A DNA stretch of 64,000 nucleotides. It comes from Gaiellasilicea sp963761905 (GTDB lineage Bacteria > Actinomycetota > Thermoleophilia > Gaiellales > Gaiellaceae). Both the position numbers and the translations under genes were made by a program. Positions 8,177-15,812 of this stretch are shown one piece after another. The notes beneath the pieces are model-generated. The model had not been told where the DNA came from, ran no database searches, and worked only from the letters and a program-made list of their open reading frames with translations. The DNA lies in NCBI GenBank assembly GCA_963761905.1, contig CAVXIQ010000005.1:62001-126000 (forward strand), given 5' to 3'. Position 1 is the first letter of the stretch, and each line of letters begins with the position of its first letter.

Positions 8177-9288
8177 AGCGCGGATTTGCGGCCTTTTCTC
8201 TGCTCAGCTGTGCCGTGGTCGGCCTCCTCAGCGCGCTCGTCCTCGTCGCCGCGCCGGGTGTGATCGCGCAGACCGTTTCGACAGGAACGACGACCACCGG
8301 AACGACCGGGACGGTCACGACGCCGCCGCCCACGGTCACGACGACGACCACGACCACGACGACCACGACGACGACTCCGCCGCCGCCGACCACTCCGAAG
8401 CCGCCCCCGCCGCGGCCGACCACGATCCCCGCGGGCGTCACGATCGCCGGCCTGCTCGTGGGCGGGCTCTCGCCGGCGCTTGCGACGTCCGAGGTCCGCG
8501 CCTTCTTCGCGCGACCGCTGACCGTTCGCATCGCAGGCACCTCGAAGCTGCTCGTCTCGCCAAAGGCGCTCGGCGCGTCCGCCTACGTCGGGGATGCCGT
8601 CAAGCGCGCGCGAATCTCGAGACCCGGCGCCAACGTGCCGTTGAAGGTCGCCGCGCCGCTGCCGGGAATCGAGCGCTACGTCAAGCGGCTCGCGGCTCGC
8701 TTCGACCGCGAGCGTGTCGACTCGCGCCTCGTCATGCGCGGCGCCACGCCGTTCGTGACGGCGTCCCGCAGCGGCCGGGCGCTGAAGCAGACCGCGCTCG
8801 CACGCGAGCTCCTTCGCAACGTGAAGACGCATCGCCGAACTCCGGTGACCGCCCGCCTCGTCGAGGTCGCGCCGGCGATCACGCGAACCTCGATCGGTGA
8901 GGTGATCGTGATTCGGCGCGGGATCAACAGGCTCTATCTGTACGACGGGATGAAGCTCCGGCGCACGTTCGGGGTCGCCACCGGACAGGCGCGCTACCCG
9001 ACTCCGCTCGGCAGCTTCCAGATCGTCGTCAAGTGGCGCAATCCCTGGTGGTACCCCCCGGCATCCGACTGGGCAAAGGACGCGAAGCCGATCCCGCCCG
9101 GCCCGGGGAACCCGCTCGGGACGCGTTGGATGGGAATCTCGTCGCCTGCAGTCGGGATTCACGGAACGCCCGACGCCGCCTCGATCGGCTACTCCGCCTC
9201 ACACGGCTGCATCCGGATGCTGATCTCCGAGGTCGAGTGGCTGTTCGAGCAGGTGGAGACGGGGACGCCCGTCTTCATCGTTCAGTGA
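8173..9288 (+). CDS. L,D-transpeptidase (YkuD) with Thr/Pro linker
   Basis: A 371-residue exported cell-wall enzyme that would form 3-3 crosslinks in peptidoglycan. An N-terminal signal or anchor (about 8-30, ending GVIAQ) is followed by a low-complexity Thr then Pro-rich linker (about 35-85), a region of uncertain fold (about 85-230), and a YkuD domain. The catalytic block HGTP...SHGC is complete, with the nucleophilic cysteine near residue 345 (ASHGCIRM). The threonine run comes from ACG/ACC repeats in the DNA. GTG 8173 overlaps the previous stop (GTGA). Confidence 0.9.
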   Translation: MKRGFAAFSLLSCAVVGLLSALVLVAAPGVIAQTVSTGTTTTGTTGTVTTPPPTVTTTTTTTTTTTTTPPPPTTPKPPPPRPTTIPAGVTIAGLLVGGLSPALATSEVRAFFARPLTVRIAGTSKLLVSPKALGASAYVGDAVKRARISRPGANVPLKVAAPLPGIERYVKRLAARFDRERVDSRLVMRGATPFVTASRSGRALKQTALARELLRNVKTHRRTPVTARLVEVAPAITRTSIGEVIVIRRGINRLYLYDGMKLRRTFGVATGQARYPTPLGSFQIVVKWRNPWWYPPASDWAKDAKPIPPGPGNPLGTRWMGISSPAVGIHGTPDAASIGYSASHGCIRMLISEVEWLFEQVETGTPVFIVQ

Positions 9289-9839
9289 CCGGCCGCGTCC
9301 GGCTCGGAGCGCAGGTCGTTGCGGTCGGTGTCGTCGTTGCCCTGCTCGGGCTCCTGATCTGGAAGGTCGCGAAGGGAGACGACAGCGCCGTCACGAGCTC
9401 GCTGGCCGACGGCAAGGCTGTTCCGGCGCCCGACTTCACGCTGGCGAAGCTCGACGGCAGCGGCGACCTCGCGCTCGAGTCGCTGCGCGGGAAGACCGTC
9501 GTCCTCAACTTCTGGGCGTCCTGGTGCGGACCGTGCAAGGACGAGACGCCGCTCCTGCAGAAGGGGTGGCAGCGCTGGCAGGGCAAGGACGTCGTCTTCG
9601 TCGGCATCGACGTCAAGGACTTTCGCGGCGACGCTCGCTCGTTCGTGCGCAGGTTCGGCGTCACCTACCCGAACGTGTACGACGGCAAGGGCTCGACCGT
9701 CGGCCGCTACGGCGTCACCGGCTTTCCGGAGACGTACTTCATCGACGCGCGCGGCCGGGTCGTCTACCGGATCGCGGGGCCGGTCGACGAGGAGGACGAG
9801 CTCGACGACGGAATCGAGCGCGCCCTCGCGGGGACGTGA
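9285..9839 (+). CDS. ResA/TlpA-like membrane-anchored thioredoxin
   Basis: A 184-residue thiol-disulfide oxidoreductase anchored by one N-terminal helix (about 8-27). The thioredoxin-like domain carries the active site WASWCGPCK (CxxC near residues 80-83), the cis-proline region TGFPETYFI and the TlpA/ResA insertion. It would reduce apocytochrome c outside the membrane before haem attachment. It is followed by ccmH-like and ccdA genes, which supports that role. GTG 9285 overlaps the L,D-transpeptidase stop (GTGA). Confidence 0.9.
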   Translation: MTGRVRLGAQVVAVGVVVALLGLLIWKVAKGDDSAVTSSLADGKAVPAPDFTLAKLDGSGDLALESLRGKTVVLNFWASWCGPCKDETPLLQKGWQRWQGKDVVFVGIDVKDFRGDARSFVRRFGVTYPNVYDGKGSTVGRYGVTGFPETYFIDARGRVVYRIAGPVDEEDELDDGIERALAGT

Positions 9840-9849
9840 GAACGACCTT

Positions 9850-10305
9850 GTGTCTCTGAAACACAACGTCCTGCTCGTACTCGTGTCCCTCGCTCTCGCC
9901 GCTCCCGCGTTCGCCAGCGAGCAGAACCCGACCGCGGCGGAGCTCGAGTCCGAGCTCGTCTGCCCGATCTGCGACTCCACGCTCGACACCTCGAACGCCG
10001 AGATCGCGCGGCGGATGAAGGCGTTCATCCGGATTCGGATCGCCGCGGGCGACACGAAGAGCGAGATCAAGGCGAAGCTCGTCGAGCAGTTCGGCCGGGG
10101 CGTGCTCGCCGTCCCGCCGCGGCAGGGCTTCGACTGGGTCGCCTGGCTGCTGCCGCTCGCTGGGATCGGCGTCGCGGCCGTCGCCGTCGGCGCGCTCGCC
10201 TGGGGCTGGAGCCGCTCGCGGTCGGAACCGGCGCCGCCGCACGAGCCGGCGCTCGATCCCGACGTCGAGCGGCGGCTCGACGACGAACTGGCCCGCTTCG
10301 AATGA
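9850..10305 (+). CDS. ccmH: CcmH-family cytochrome c maturation protein
   Basis: A 151-residue CcmH/CycL-type protein: signal peptide (about 1-23, APAFAS), a small thiol domain with the CxxC pair in ELVCPICDS (family LRCxxCQ) and a helical repeat, then one transmembrane helix (about 96-118) and a short charged tail. The family reduces or presents apocytochrome c for haem ligation. It starts at GTG 9850, ten bases after the thioredoxin gene, and is followed by ccdA. Confidence 0.88.
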   Translation: MSLKHNVLLVLVSLALAAPAFASEQNPTAAELESELVCPICDSTLDTSNAEIARRMKAFIRIRIAAGDTKSEIKAKLVEQFGRGVLAVPPRQGFDWVAWLLPLAGIGVAAVAVGALAWGWSRSRSEPAPPHEPALDPDVERRLDDELARFE

Positions 10306-10315
10306 GCGCGGCCGG

Positions 10316-11029
10316 ATGAGCCCTGCCGGGGTCGCGGTCGCGTTCGCCGCGGGTCTCGTCTCCTTTCTCGCGCCGTGCGTCCTGCCGCTCGTGCCCGGAT
10401 ACCTCTCGGCGGTGTCATCGGTCGAAGCCGATCGCCTCGGCGAGCCTGGCGCGGCCGGCCGGATCGTCCTCTCGAGCCTGCCCTTCGTCGCGGGCCTCAT
10501 CTCGATCTTCGTTCTGCTCGGCGCCGGCGCTGCGGCGATCGGCCTCTCGATCGCCGAGAACCAGTTCCTCCTCGAGCAGATCGCCGGCTTCGTCCTGATC
10601 GTCTTCGGGCTCGTCTTCATGGGCCTGCTCCCGTGGCCCGAGCGGCTGCTCGGCACCGGCCTAGTGCAGGGAGCACGGCGGCGGGGGTCGGGCTTCCTGC
10701 TCGGCGGGGCGTTCGCGATCTGCGCGGCGCCGTGCATCAGCCCAGTGCTCGGCTCGATCCTCGTCCTCGCGGGCGACTCCGGCACGGTGCTCGAGGGCTC
10801 CGTCCTGCTCGCGGTCTACGCGCTCGGCCTCGCCGTCCCGTTCCTCGTGGCAGCGGCGTTGTTCGTCCCCGCGATGGGCTTCTTCCGGCGGATCCGCGAC
10901 CACTACGCGACGATCCAGCTCGTCAGCGGCGCGATCCTCGTCGCGCTCGGAGCGCTGCTGTTCTTCGACCGCTTCTGGTGGCTCCGCGTCTACCTGAACC
11001 GCTTCTTCGAGTGGCTGGGGCTCGGCTAG
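10316..11029 (+). CDS. ccdA: CcdA-type transmembrane electron carrier
   Basis: A 237-residue six-helix membrane protein of the CcdA/DsbD family that moves reducing equivalents from cytoplasmic thioredoxin to external thiol proteins such as the ResA-like protein encoded upstream. Two helices carry the paired cysteines, in LVSFLAPCVLPLVPGY (about residues 16-31) and AICAAPCISPVLG (about 137-149). Family length is normal. The gene closes the ResA-CcmH-CcdA cluster; CcsA/CcsB genes are not in the window. Confidence 0.92.
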   Translation: MSPAGVAVAFAAGLVSFLAPCVLPLVPGYLSAVSSVEADRLGEPGAAGRIVLSSLPFVAGLISIFVLLGAGAAAIGLSIAENQFLLEQIAGFVLIVFGLVFMGLLPWPERLLGTGLVQGARRRGSGFLLGGAFAICAAPCISPVLGSILVLAGDSGTVLEGSVLLAVYALGLAVPFLVAAALFVPAMGFFRRIRDHYATIQLVSGAILVALGALLFFDRFWWLRVYLNRFFEWLGLG

Positions 11030-11037
11030 AAGGACTC

Positions 11038-11361
11038 CTAGACGGACGGCGGTGGCAGCTCGAGCGAGCCCGACTCGACGACGGCGGTTGCGGCTGCGAC
11101 CGAATCGAGCACCCGCGACACGTCGACGTCGCGGTGGGCCGGCGCATACGGGCCGAGCCGCCGCGCGGCCTTCTCGAGCTGGCGCTCGCAACCGACCCGA
11201 TTCCCGCGGCCCGCCTGGTACCACGCGACCGCGACGTGGACGAGCCCCTGGAGAAAGTCCCGTTCTGCCGTCGGCGCCGCGCGCCACTCGTCCTCGAGCT
11301 CCTCGTGTGCTGCGAAGTAGGCGCCGGCGCGAATCAGCCGCAACCCCTCCTCCAGTCCCAT
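11038..11361 (-). CDS. DUF309 family protein
   Basis: A 107-residue all-helical protein of the DUF309 family. The signature is clear: AAHEELEDEWR (about residues 18-28) and FLQGLVHVAVAWYQAGRGN (about 37-55). These proteins are small helical bundles with conserved His/Glu residues and no established activity. A GATACT box lies six bases before ATG 11361 on this strand, so it is probably leaderless. The gene is convergent with ccdA. Confidence 0.85.
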   Translation of the reverse strand: MGLEEGLRLIRAGAYFAAHEELEDEWRAAPTAERDFLQGLVHVAVAWYQAGRGNRVGCERQLEKAARRLGPYAPAHRDVDVSRVLDSVAAATAVVESGSLELPPPSV

Positions 11362-11392
11362 CGGGCCAGTATCTAGCTGGCGGATACCGGGA

Positions 11393-11489
11393 GCGAAGTG
11401 ACCCTTCAGGGATTTTCGCGCGGGTGCGGGCTTTGCCCGTGCCCTTGCGCACTAGACGGCAGCGAAGTGACCCTTTAGGGATCTTCGCG
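11393..11489. repeat. Twin 28-base palindromic repeats flanking REP copy 2
   Basis: Two 28-base elements, at 11393-11420 and 11462-11489, differ at two positions and share GCGAAGTGACCCTT, AGGGAT and TTCGCG. Each folds through GCGAA/TTCGC and CCCT/AGGG. They bracket the REP-like element at 11415-11457. The spacer shows no open reading frame that looks real. Confidence 0.7.
11415..11457 (-). repeat. REP-like palindromic repeat, copy 2
   Basis: Reverse-complement copy of the 43-base element at 1776-1818, matching at 38 of 43 positions, including the leading GTCTAGTGCGCAAGGG and the closing CCCGCGCGAA. The hairpin is kept apart from a two-base internal mismatch. Confidence 0.75.
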
Positions 11490-11533
11490 ATCGAATCTGC
11501 TCCTGCAGATTTCGATCTTGCGGGCGACACTGC

Positions 11534-11539
11534 TAGATT
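11534..11539 (+). promoter_or_regulatory. -10 box, leaderless promoter
   Basis: TAGATT ends six bases before GTG 11546; there is no Shine-Dalgarno sequence. Confidence 0.6.
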
Positions 11540-11545
11540 CGGCGC

Positions 11546-11860
11546 GTGGCGACCATCCTGCTCGCGGGGGTCGACCTCTTCTTCAGGGGGAAGCTCGAGG
11601 GGCTGCTCCCCGGTCACCACTTGGTCACCACAGACAGCGTCGATCCGCCCGACATGGTGATCGTCGACATCGCGCGCGTCGACCCCGACGAGGTGGTCGA
11701 TGCCTGGCCCGACGTGCCGATCCTCGGCTTCGCGAATCACACCGACAAGACGGGCCTGCTCAGGGCTCATACGGCCGGTTTCGACCAGGTGATCGTCAAG
11801 TCCGCGCTCGTCGAGCGGGCGCCTGATCTGGTCGCCGAGCTGACCGCGCCGCCGCTCTAA
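11546..11860 (+). CDS. Degenerate receiver-like protein
   Basis: A 104-residue stand-alone alpha/beta protein that reads like a CheY-type receiver: hydrophobic strands ILLAGVD, MVIVDIA, VPILGFA and QVIVKSA alternate with helices. A candidate acceptor Asp (D41) and the late Lys (K85) are kept, but the usual acidic pair near the first strand is reduced to D10 and the Thr/Ser switch is not obvious, so phosphorylation is doubtful. No kinase is adjacent. Start GTG 11546 is set by the leaderless box. Confidence 0.65.
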   Translation: MATILLAGVDLFFRGKLEGLLPGHHLVTTDSVDPPDMVIVDIARVDPDEVVDAWPDVPILGFANHTDKTGLLRAHTAGFDQVIVKSALVERAPDLVAELTAPPL

Positions 11861-11870
11861 GACCCGCCGA

Positions 11871-11876
11871 TACACT
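11871..11876 (+). promoter_or_regulatory. -10 box, leaderless promoter
   Basis: TACACT ends seven bases before GTG 11884 of the ferredoxin gene, with no Shine-Dalgarno sequence. Confidence 0.65.
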
Positions 11877-11883
11877 CGCCGCC

Positions 11884-12189
11884 GTGACGTACATCATCGC
11901 CGAGCCGTGCATCGACATCAAAGACCGTTCGTGCGTCGACGTCTGCCCGGTCGACTGCATCCACGAGTTCGCGCGGATGCTGATCATCGATCCGGAGGAG
12001 TGCATCGACTGCGGGGCGTGCGAGCCGGAGTGCCCGGTCGAGGCGATCTTTCCGGAGGATGCGCTGCCGGACAAGTGGGAGCCGTTCGTGAAGATCAACT
12101 ACGCCTACAGCGAGGGCGCGGCGGCGATCGACCCGGCGGTGCAGCAGTACGCGGACGACAACGACGTCCAGAACCCTCCGCTCGCATAG
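11884..12189 (+). CDS. fdxA: 7Fe-type ferredoxin
   Basis: A 101-residue electron carrier of the FdxA type with two iron-sulfur clusters. Cysteines C9, C17 and C50 fit the [3Fe-4S] set (EPCIDIKDRSC) and C21, C40, C43 and C46 are placed for the [4Fe-4S] set (ECIDCGACEPEC), with C25 in addition; the long C-terminal tail is normal for actinobacterial FdxA. The redox partner is not encoded nearby. It starts at GTG 11884 behind a leaderless promoter. Confidence 0.93.
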   Translation: MTYIIAEPCIDIKDRSCVDVCPVDCIHEFARMLIIDPEECIDCGACEPECPVEAIFPEDALPDKWEPFVKINYAYSEGAAAIDPAVQQYADDNDVQNPPLA

Positions 12190-12259
12190 AGGTCCTGCCA
12201 GCGGTTTAGCCGGCCTCGCGCGGGAAACGCCCTCCCCGTCCACGATCGAAGGAGGGGGC

Positions 12260-12595
12260 ATGCCCCAGGAAGCCTGGAACGCCAAGCGCGAGCGTCAGTA
12301 CGAGCACATCAAGGACGGCCTGAAGGAGCGCGGGACGTCCGAGGACAAGGCGCAGGAAATCGCCGCGCGCACCGTGAACAAGGAGCGCGCTCGCGCCGGC
12401 GAGGCACGGGAATCGTCGCGGCTGTCGCGCGAGGACATCTCCTCGAGCCGTCGCGGCGGGCTCCGCTCGGGCACGCGGCGCACGCAGGGCCGCACGCGCG
12501 ACCAGCTCTACAACGAGGCGAAGAAGCTGGGGATCGAAGGCCGCTCGAAGATGAACAAGGAGCAGCTCAAGCGCGCGGTCGACCGGAAGAAGTGA
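12260..12595 (+). CDS. Basic protein with C-terminal Rho-N/SAP-like helix motif
   Basis: A 111-residue, highly charged protein. The N-terminus resembles the plasmid-stabilization-like family (PQEAWNAKRERQYEHIKDGL and EDKAQEIAARTVNKERA), the middle is Ser/Arg-rich and probably disordered, and the end (RDQLYNEAKKLGIEG and KMNKEQLKRAV) looks like the Rho N-terminal/SAP-type nucleic-acid-binding motif. Similar chromosomal genes are frequent in actinobacteria and usually have no plasmid link. A strong Shine-Dalgarno (GAAGGAGGGGG) precedes ATG 12260, in contrast to the leaderless neighbours. Confidence 0.8.
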   Translation: MPQEAWNAKRERQYEHIKDGLKERGTSEDKAQEIAARTVNKERARAGEARESSRLSREDISSSRRGGLRSGTRRTQGRTRDQLYNEAKKLGIEGRSKMNKEQLKRAVDRKK

Positions 12596-12605
12596 TCGCC
12601 GCAGC

Positions 12606-12611
12606 TATCCT
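12606..12611 (+). promoter_or_regulatory. -10 box, leaderless promoter
   Basis: TATCCT ends six bases before GTG 12618; no Shine-Dalgarno sequence. Confidence 0.6.
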
Positions 12612-12617
12612 CGCTCG

Positions 12618-13259
12618 GTGACCCCGCGGAGCCTCGATCACGTCGCACTCTGGGTCGCGGGACGCGATGCGATGGTCGAGCTTGCGACCGAGCGGCTGGG
12701 GTTGCGGACGATCGAGCGAACCGACTCGTTCACCCTCCTCGGCGCCGATGCTCGGCGCGGGAAGCTGACGCTCTTCGACGCCGAAGGTCGGCGCGAGCAG
12801 GGCGCGTTGAAGCGGATCGGGTTGCGGGTGAGCTCCCTGGACGGGCGAGAGGAGCGCGTTGATCTGGGAGAGTCGCTCGAGGTCGTCCTCGTCGAGACTC
12901 GGACCGACTCGGAGCTCGACCTCGACCACGTGGCGCTCTTCTCGTCCGATCCCGCGGCTGCCGCACGGGCCTGGCAGGCGTACGGCTTCGCTCCGGCCGG
13001 CGCGAACAGAGTCGAGGTCGGCGGCGCGTACATCGAGCTGCACCTTTCGGATGACCCCGGCGCGCCCGAGCGGCCGCTCCTGAATCACATCGGCGTTCTC
13101 GTCGACTCGGTGGAGGAGCACATCGCCGAGGCGGAGGAGCACCGAATCGAGATCGACAAGGTCGTCGATGCCGAGAACACGCTGGCGCTCTTCGTCTGGG
13201 GGCCGGACCGGGTCAAGCTCGAGTACGTCGAGCACAAGGCGTCGTTCTCGCTGCGCTGA
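12618..13259 (+). CDS. VOC/glyoxalase-superfamily protein
   Basis: A 213-residue protein of the vicinal oxygen chelate fold. Two or more beta-alpha-beta-beta-beta units are visible: LDHVALWV at the start, LDHVALFSSDPAAAARAWQAYGF in the middle, and LNHIGVLVDSVEEHIAEAEE towards the end, each with the metal-type His of the fold. It could be a dioxygenase, glyoxalase or antibiotic-binding protein; the substrate is not evident. It precedes a flavoprotein gene by eleven bases and may be co-transcribed. Confidence 0.8.
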   Translation: MTPRSLDHVALWVAGRDAMVELATERLGLRTIERTDSFTLLGADARRGKLTLFDAEGRREQGALKRIGLRVSSLDGREERVDLGESLEVVLVETRTDSELDLDHVALFSSDPAAAARAWQAYGFAPAGANRVEVGGAYIELHLSDDPGAPERPLLNHIGVLVDSVEEHIAEAEEHRIEIDKVVDAENTLALFVWGPDRVKLEYVEHKASFSLR

Positions 13260-13270
13260 ATTCGCCTGAC

Positions 13271-14359
13271 TTGGGCTCGTCCGTCCTCAGGGTCGCCGGC
13301 GCGGGCATGGCCGGTCTCGTCACGGCGGCCCGGGCTCGGGAGCTCGGTGCGCAGGTCGTCGTCCTCGAGAAGGGTGATCGCTGCGGCGGGTCGATGCTGC
13401 TGTCGAGCGGCGTGATCTGGCGGCATCGGTCGCTGGCCGAGTTCCGGGAAGAGTGCCCCGGCGGAGATCCAGCGCTGCAGCGACGACTGATCGACGAGCT
13501 GGACGAGGGACTCGACTGGCTCGAGTCGCTCGGCGCGGCAGTGGCGGAGCGGGCGACCGGGAACTCGCGGACGGTCGGTCGCCGCTTCCATCCGCGTGGG
13601 TTGACCGACGCTCTTGCGCTGGCCGCCGGTGAGATTCGGCTCGGCCGGCCGTTCGACGAGGCGGATGTGCTGGCGACCGGCGGCTTCGGCGTCCGACTCG
13701 CGCGAGAGCGCGGCCTCCTCCTGCGCGCGAGCAGGTGGAGCGAGGGCGACGGGCTCGCCTACGGGCTCGCGCACGGCGCGGAGCTCACGGCCGGGATGGA
13801 CGAGTTCTACGGGCGGAACCTGCCGGCCGCCGTTCCCGAGGAGCTGTTCGTCTCGGCCGCCCAGGTGTACGGAGCGCACGCGCTCGTGCTCGACGAGCAG
13901 GGGAGAGAGTTCTTCCACAACGAGGTCTCGTGGTCGGAGACGGATCTCGTTCAGGCGACCGCACGGCTGCCCGAGTCGGCGGCGTGGTACGTCGTCGACG
14001 CGCGGACGCTGCGGCGGAGAGTGCGCGAGCGAACGGTGGCGGAGATCATCGAGGTCGCGCGAATGGTGGGTGGCGACATTCGATCGATCGACGAGCTCCC
14101 TTTCGCGCTGCCTGCGTCCCCGAAGCTCGTGGAGCCGCCGTTTCTCGCGGTTCGGGTGAGGCCCGCGGTCACGCATACGACGGGTGGGCTGCGGATCGAC
14201 GAGCGGGCGCGCGTCCTCCGCGAGGACGGCTCCGCGATCGACGGTCTCTTCGCAGCGGGTGCCGACGCCGGCGGCATCTTCACCGGCGGCTATGGCAGCG
14301 GCTTGGCCGCTGCGCTCGTCTTCGGTCGCCGCGCCGCCGAGTCCGCGCTCGAGAGCTAG
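13271..14359 (+). CDS. FAD-binding dehydrogenase, fumarate reductase-like
   Basis: A 362-residue flavoprotein of the FAD-dependent oxidoreductase 2 (succinate dehydrogenase/fumarate reductase-like) type. The dinucleotide fold is seen at GAGMAGLVTAARARELG (about 10-26) with the acidic strand end VVVLEKGDRCGGSM; a second FAD segment ends the protein (GLFAAGADAGGIFTGGYGSGLAAALVFG). A ketosteroid dehydrogenase or other desaturase role is possible. At 362 residues it is shorter than most fumarate reductases, so part of the capping domain is reduced. TTG 13271 is used because it directly precedes the first strand. Confidence 0.78.
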   Translation: MGSSVLRVAGAGMAGLVTAARARELGAQVVVLEKGDRCGGSMLLSSGVIWRHRSLAEFREECPGGDPALQRRLIDELDEGLDWLESLGAAVAERATGNSRTVGRRFHPRGLTDALALAAGEIRLGRPFDEADVLATGGFGVRLARERGLLLRASRWSEGDGLAYGLAHGAELTAGMDEFYGRNLPAAVPEELFVSAAQVYGAHALVLDEQGREFFHNEVSWSETDLVQATARLPESAAWYVVDARTLRRRVRERTVAEIIEVARMVGGDIRSIDELPFALPASPKLVEPPFLAVRVRPAVTHTTGGLRIDERARVLREDGSAIDGLFAAGADAGGIFTGGYGSGLAAALVFGRRAAESALES

Positions 14360-15147
14360 GTGTCCGTCGCGTACGGCGGGAGGACGACGTGCAGGGCCGT
14401 GCCGCCGTCGGCGCCCTGCTCCACCGAGAAGCGGCCGTTCAACGTCGCGACGCGCTCCTCGATCGCGTCGAGCGTCCGCAGCCGCCGCTCGCCCTTGCCG
14501 TTGTCGGAGATGACGGCTTCGAGCCCGCCGTCGCCCGTGCGCTTCGCGAAGACGGAGATCCGGGTGGGCGGACCTCGGAGCAGTGCCTGGTTCAACGACT
14601 CGCGGATCACCTGGTAGAGCCCGACCTGCTCCTTCTCGCCGAGCCGCTCGGCCTCCGTGACGTCGACCTCGATCTGAACCTCGTGCTCGATCCCGAGCTG
14701 GTTGGCCAGCTCGAGCACCGCCGCGCCGAGCCCCTGGTCGCGCAGCACGACGGGCTCGATGTTGAAGGAGAGATCTCTCAGCGAGCGGATCGTCTCGCGG
14801 TGCTTTTCGAGCGCCTTGCCGATGATCCCGCGCGCGTCGGTGCCCCGCTCGTCCTCGATCGCGTGCACGGCCGCGTCGAGCATGAGGGCAATCCCGGAGA
14901 GGTTCTGAACCGGTCCGTCGTGGAGGAAGAGCGCCAGCCGGCGTCGCTCGTCCTGCTCGGCGGTGATGATCCGATCCGCGAGCCGGCTTCGCTCGGCCTC
15001 GCGCTCGACCGCGTCTGCGAGCAGCCTCGCGTTCTCGAGCTTGACCGCTTCGTCGCGCAGCCGCTCCGTCACGATCAGGTAGAAGGCGGCCGCGCCGGCG
15101 ACGAGCACGACCGCGAGCGTGACCCACTCGGCTAGCTGGGCGTTCAT
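14356..15147 (-). CDS. NarL-partner sensor histidine kinase (HisKA_3)
   Basis: A 263-residue kinase with one N-terminal membrane helix (about 8-28), a coiled-coil-like stretch, the phospho-acceptor block RRRLALFLHDGPVQNLSG (His near 76) and a HATPase domain. The ATP G1 box is present as SDNGKGE, but the N box reads ESLNQALLRGP instead of the usual ExxxNxxKH form, so its ATP site looks divergent. There is no separate sensor domain. It follows the response regulator gene by six bases in the same operon. Confidence 0.85.
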   Translation of the reverse strand: MNAQLAEWVTLAVVLVAGAAAFYLIVTERLRDEAVKLENARLLADAVEREAERSRLADRIITAEQDERRRLALFLHDGPVQNLSGIALMLDAAVHAIEDERGTDARGIIGKALEKHRETIRSLRDLSFNIEPVVLRDQGLGAAVLELANQLGIEHEVQIEVDVTEAERLGEKEQVGLYQVIRESLNQALLRGPPTRISVFAKRTGDGGLEAVISDNGKGERRLRTLDAIEERVATLNGRFSVEQGADGGTALHVVLPPYATDT

Positions 15148-15153
15148 GGGTTG

Positions 15154-15777
15154 CTAGTCGATGATGGCATCGCGCAGCGCGATCGCGACGGCATGCGTGC
15201 GGGTATCGGCCTCCAGCTTGGCGAGGATGTGCCGCACGTGGCTCTTCACGGTCTCCTGGCTGATGAAGAGCTTGGCCGCGACATCCGCGTTCGACATCCC
15301 GTCCGCGAGGAGCTGCAGGATCTCGCGCTCGCGGGCGGTGAGCATCTCGTTCTGCTCCTTGCCGGTGAGGAACGAGGGCATCAGGGCGGGATCGACGAAG
15401 CTCTCTCCGCCCGCGACCTTCTCGATCGCCCTGAGCAGCGTCGCGTGCGGAGCCTCCTTGAGGATGTAGCCCTTGGCGCCGGACTCGAGCCCGCGCCCGA
15501 GCAGCGAGCGCTCGCTGTAGGCCGTAAAGATGAGGACGGCGGCGTCCGGGACCTTCTCGCTGATCTGCTTCGTCGCCTCGAGGCCGTCCATTCCCGGCAT
15601 CCGGACGTCCATGATCACGACGTTAGGGCGGCGTCGCTCGACGAGGGCGACCGCGGCCGCGCCGTCCGACGCCTCACCGATCACCCGGATGTGGGGAGCG
15701 CGGGAGAGCGACAGGCGCAAGCCCTCGCGCACGACCTCGTGGTCGTCCACGATCAGGCAGGTGATCTCGTCCGGCAT
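15154..15777 (-). CDS. NarL/FixJ-type response regulator
   Basis: A 207-residue response regulator. The receiver (about 1-120) has the acidic pair in CLIVDDHEVV, the phospho-acceptor Asp in VIMDVRMPGMDG and the late Lys in YILKEA. The C-terminal LuxR-type HTH (about 140-200) shows LTAREREILQLLADG and SQETVKSHVRHIL. It is encoded just upstream of the kinase gene, its evident partner. ATG 15777 is preferred because it begins directly before the first receiver strand. Confidence 0.93.
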   Translation of the reverse strand: MPDEITCLIVDDHEVVREGLRLSLSRAPHIRVIGEASDGAAAVALVERRRPNVVIMDVRMPGMDGLEATKQISEKVPDAAVLIFTAYSERSLLGRGLESGAKGYILKEAPHATLLRAIEKVAGGESFVDPALMPSFLTGKEQNEMLTAREREILQLLADGMSNADVAAKLFISQETVKSHVRHILAKLEADTRTHAVAIALRDAIID

Positions 15778-15812
15778 GGCTGGGGATTCTATTGAGAGGC
15801 TCGGCGGGCGCT

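Noticed and set aside
8280..8400. Trinucleotide ACG/ACC tandem repeat or CRISPR-like array
   Set aside because: It is in frame and encodes the Thr-rich linker of the exported L,D-transpeptidase; there are no spacers.
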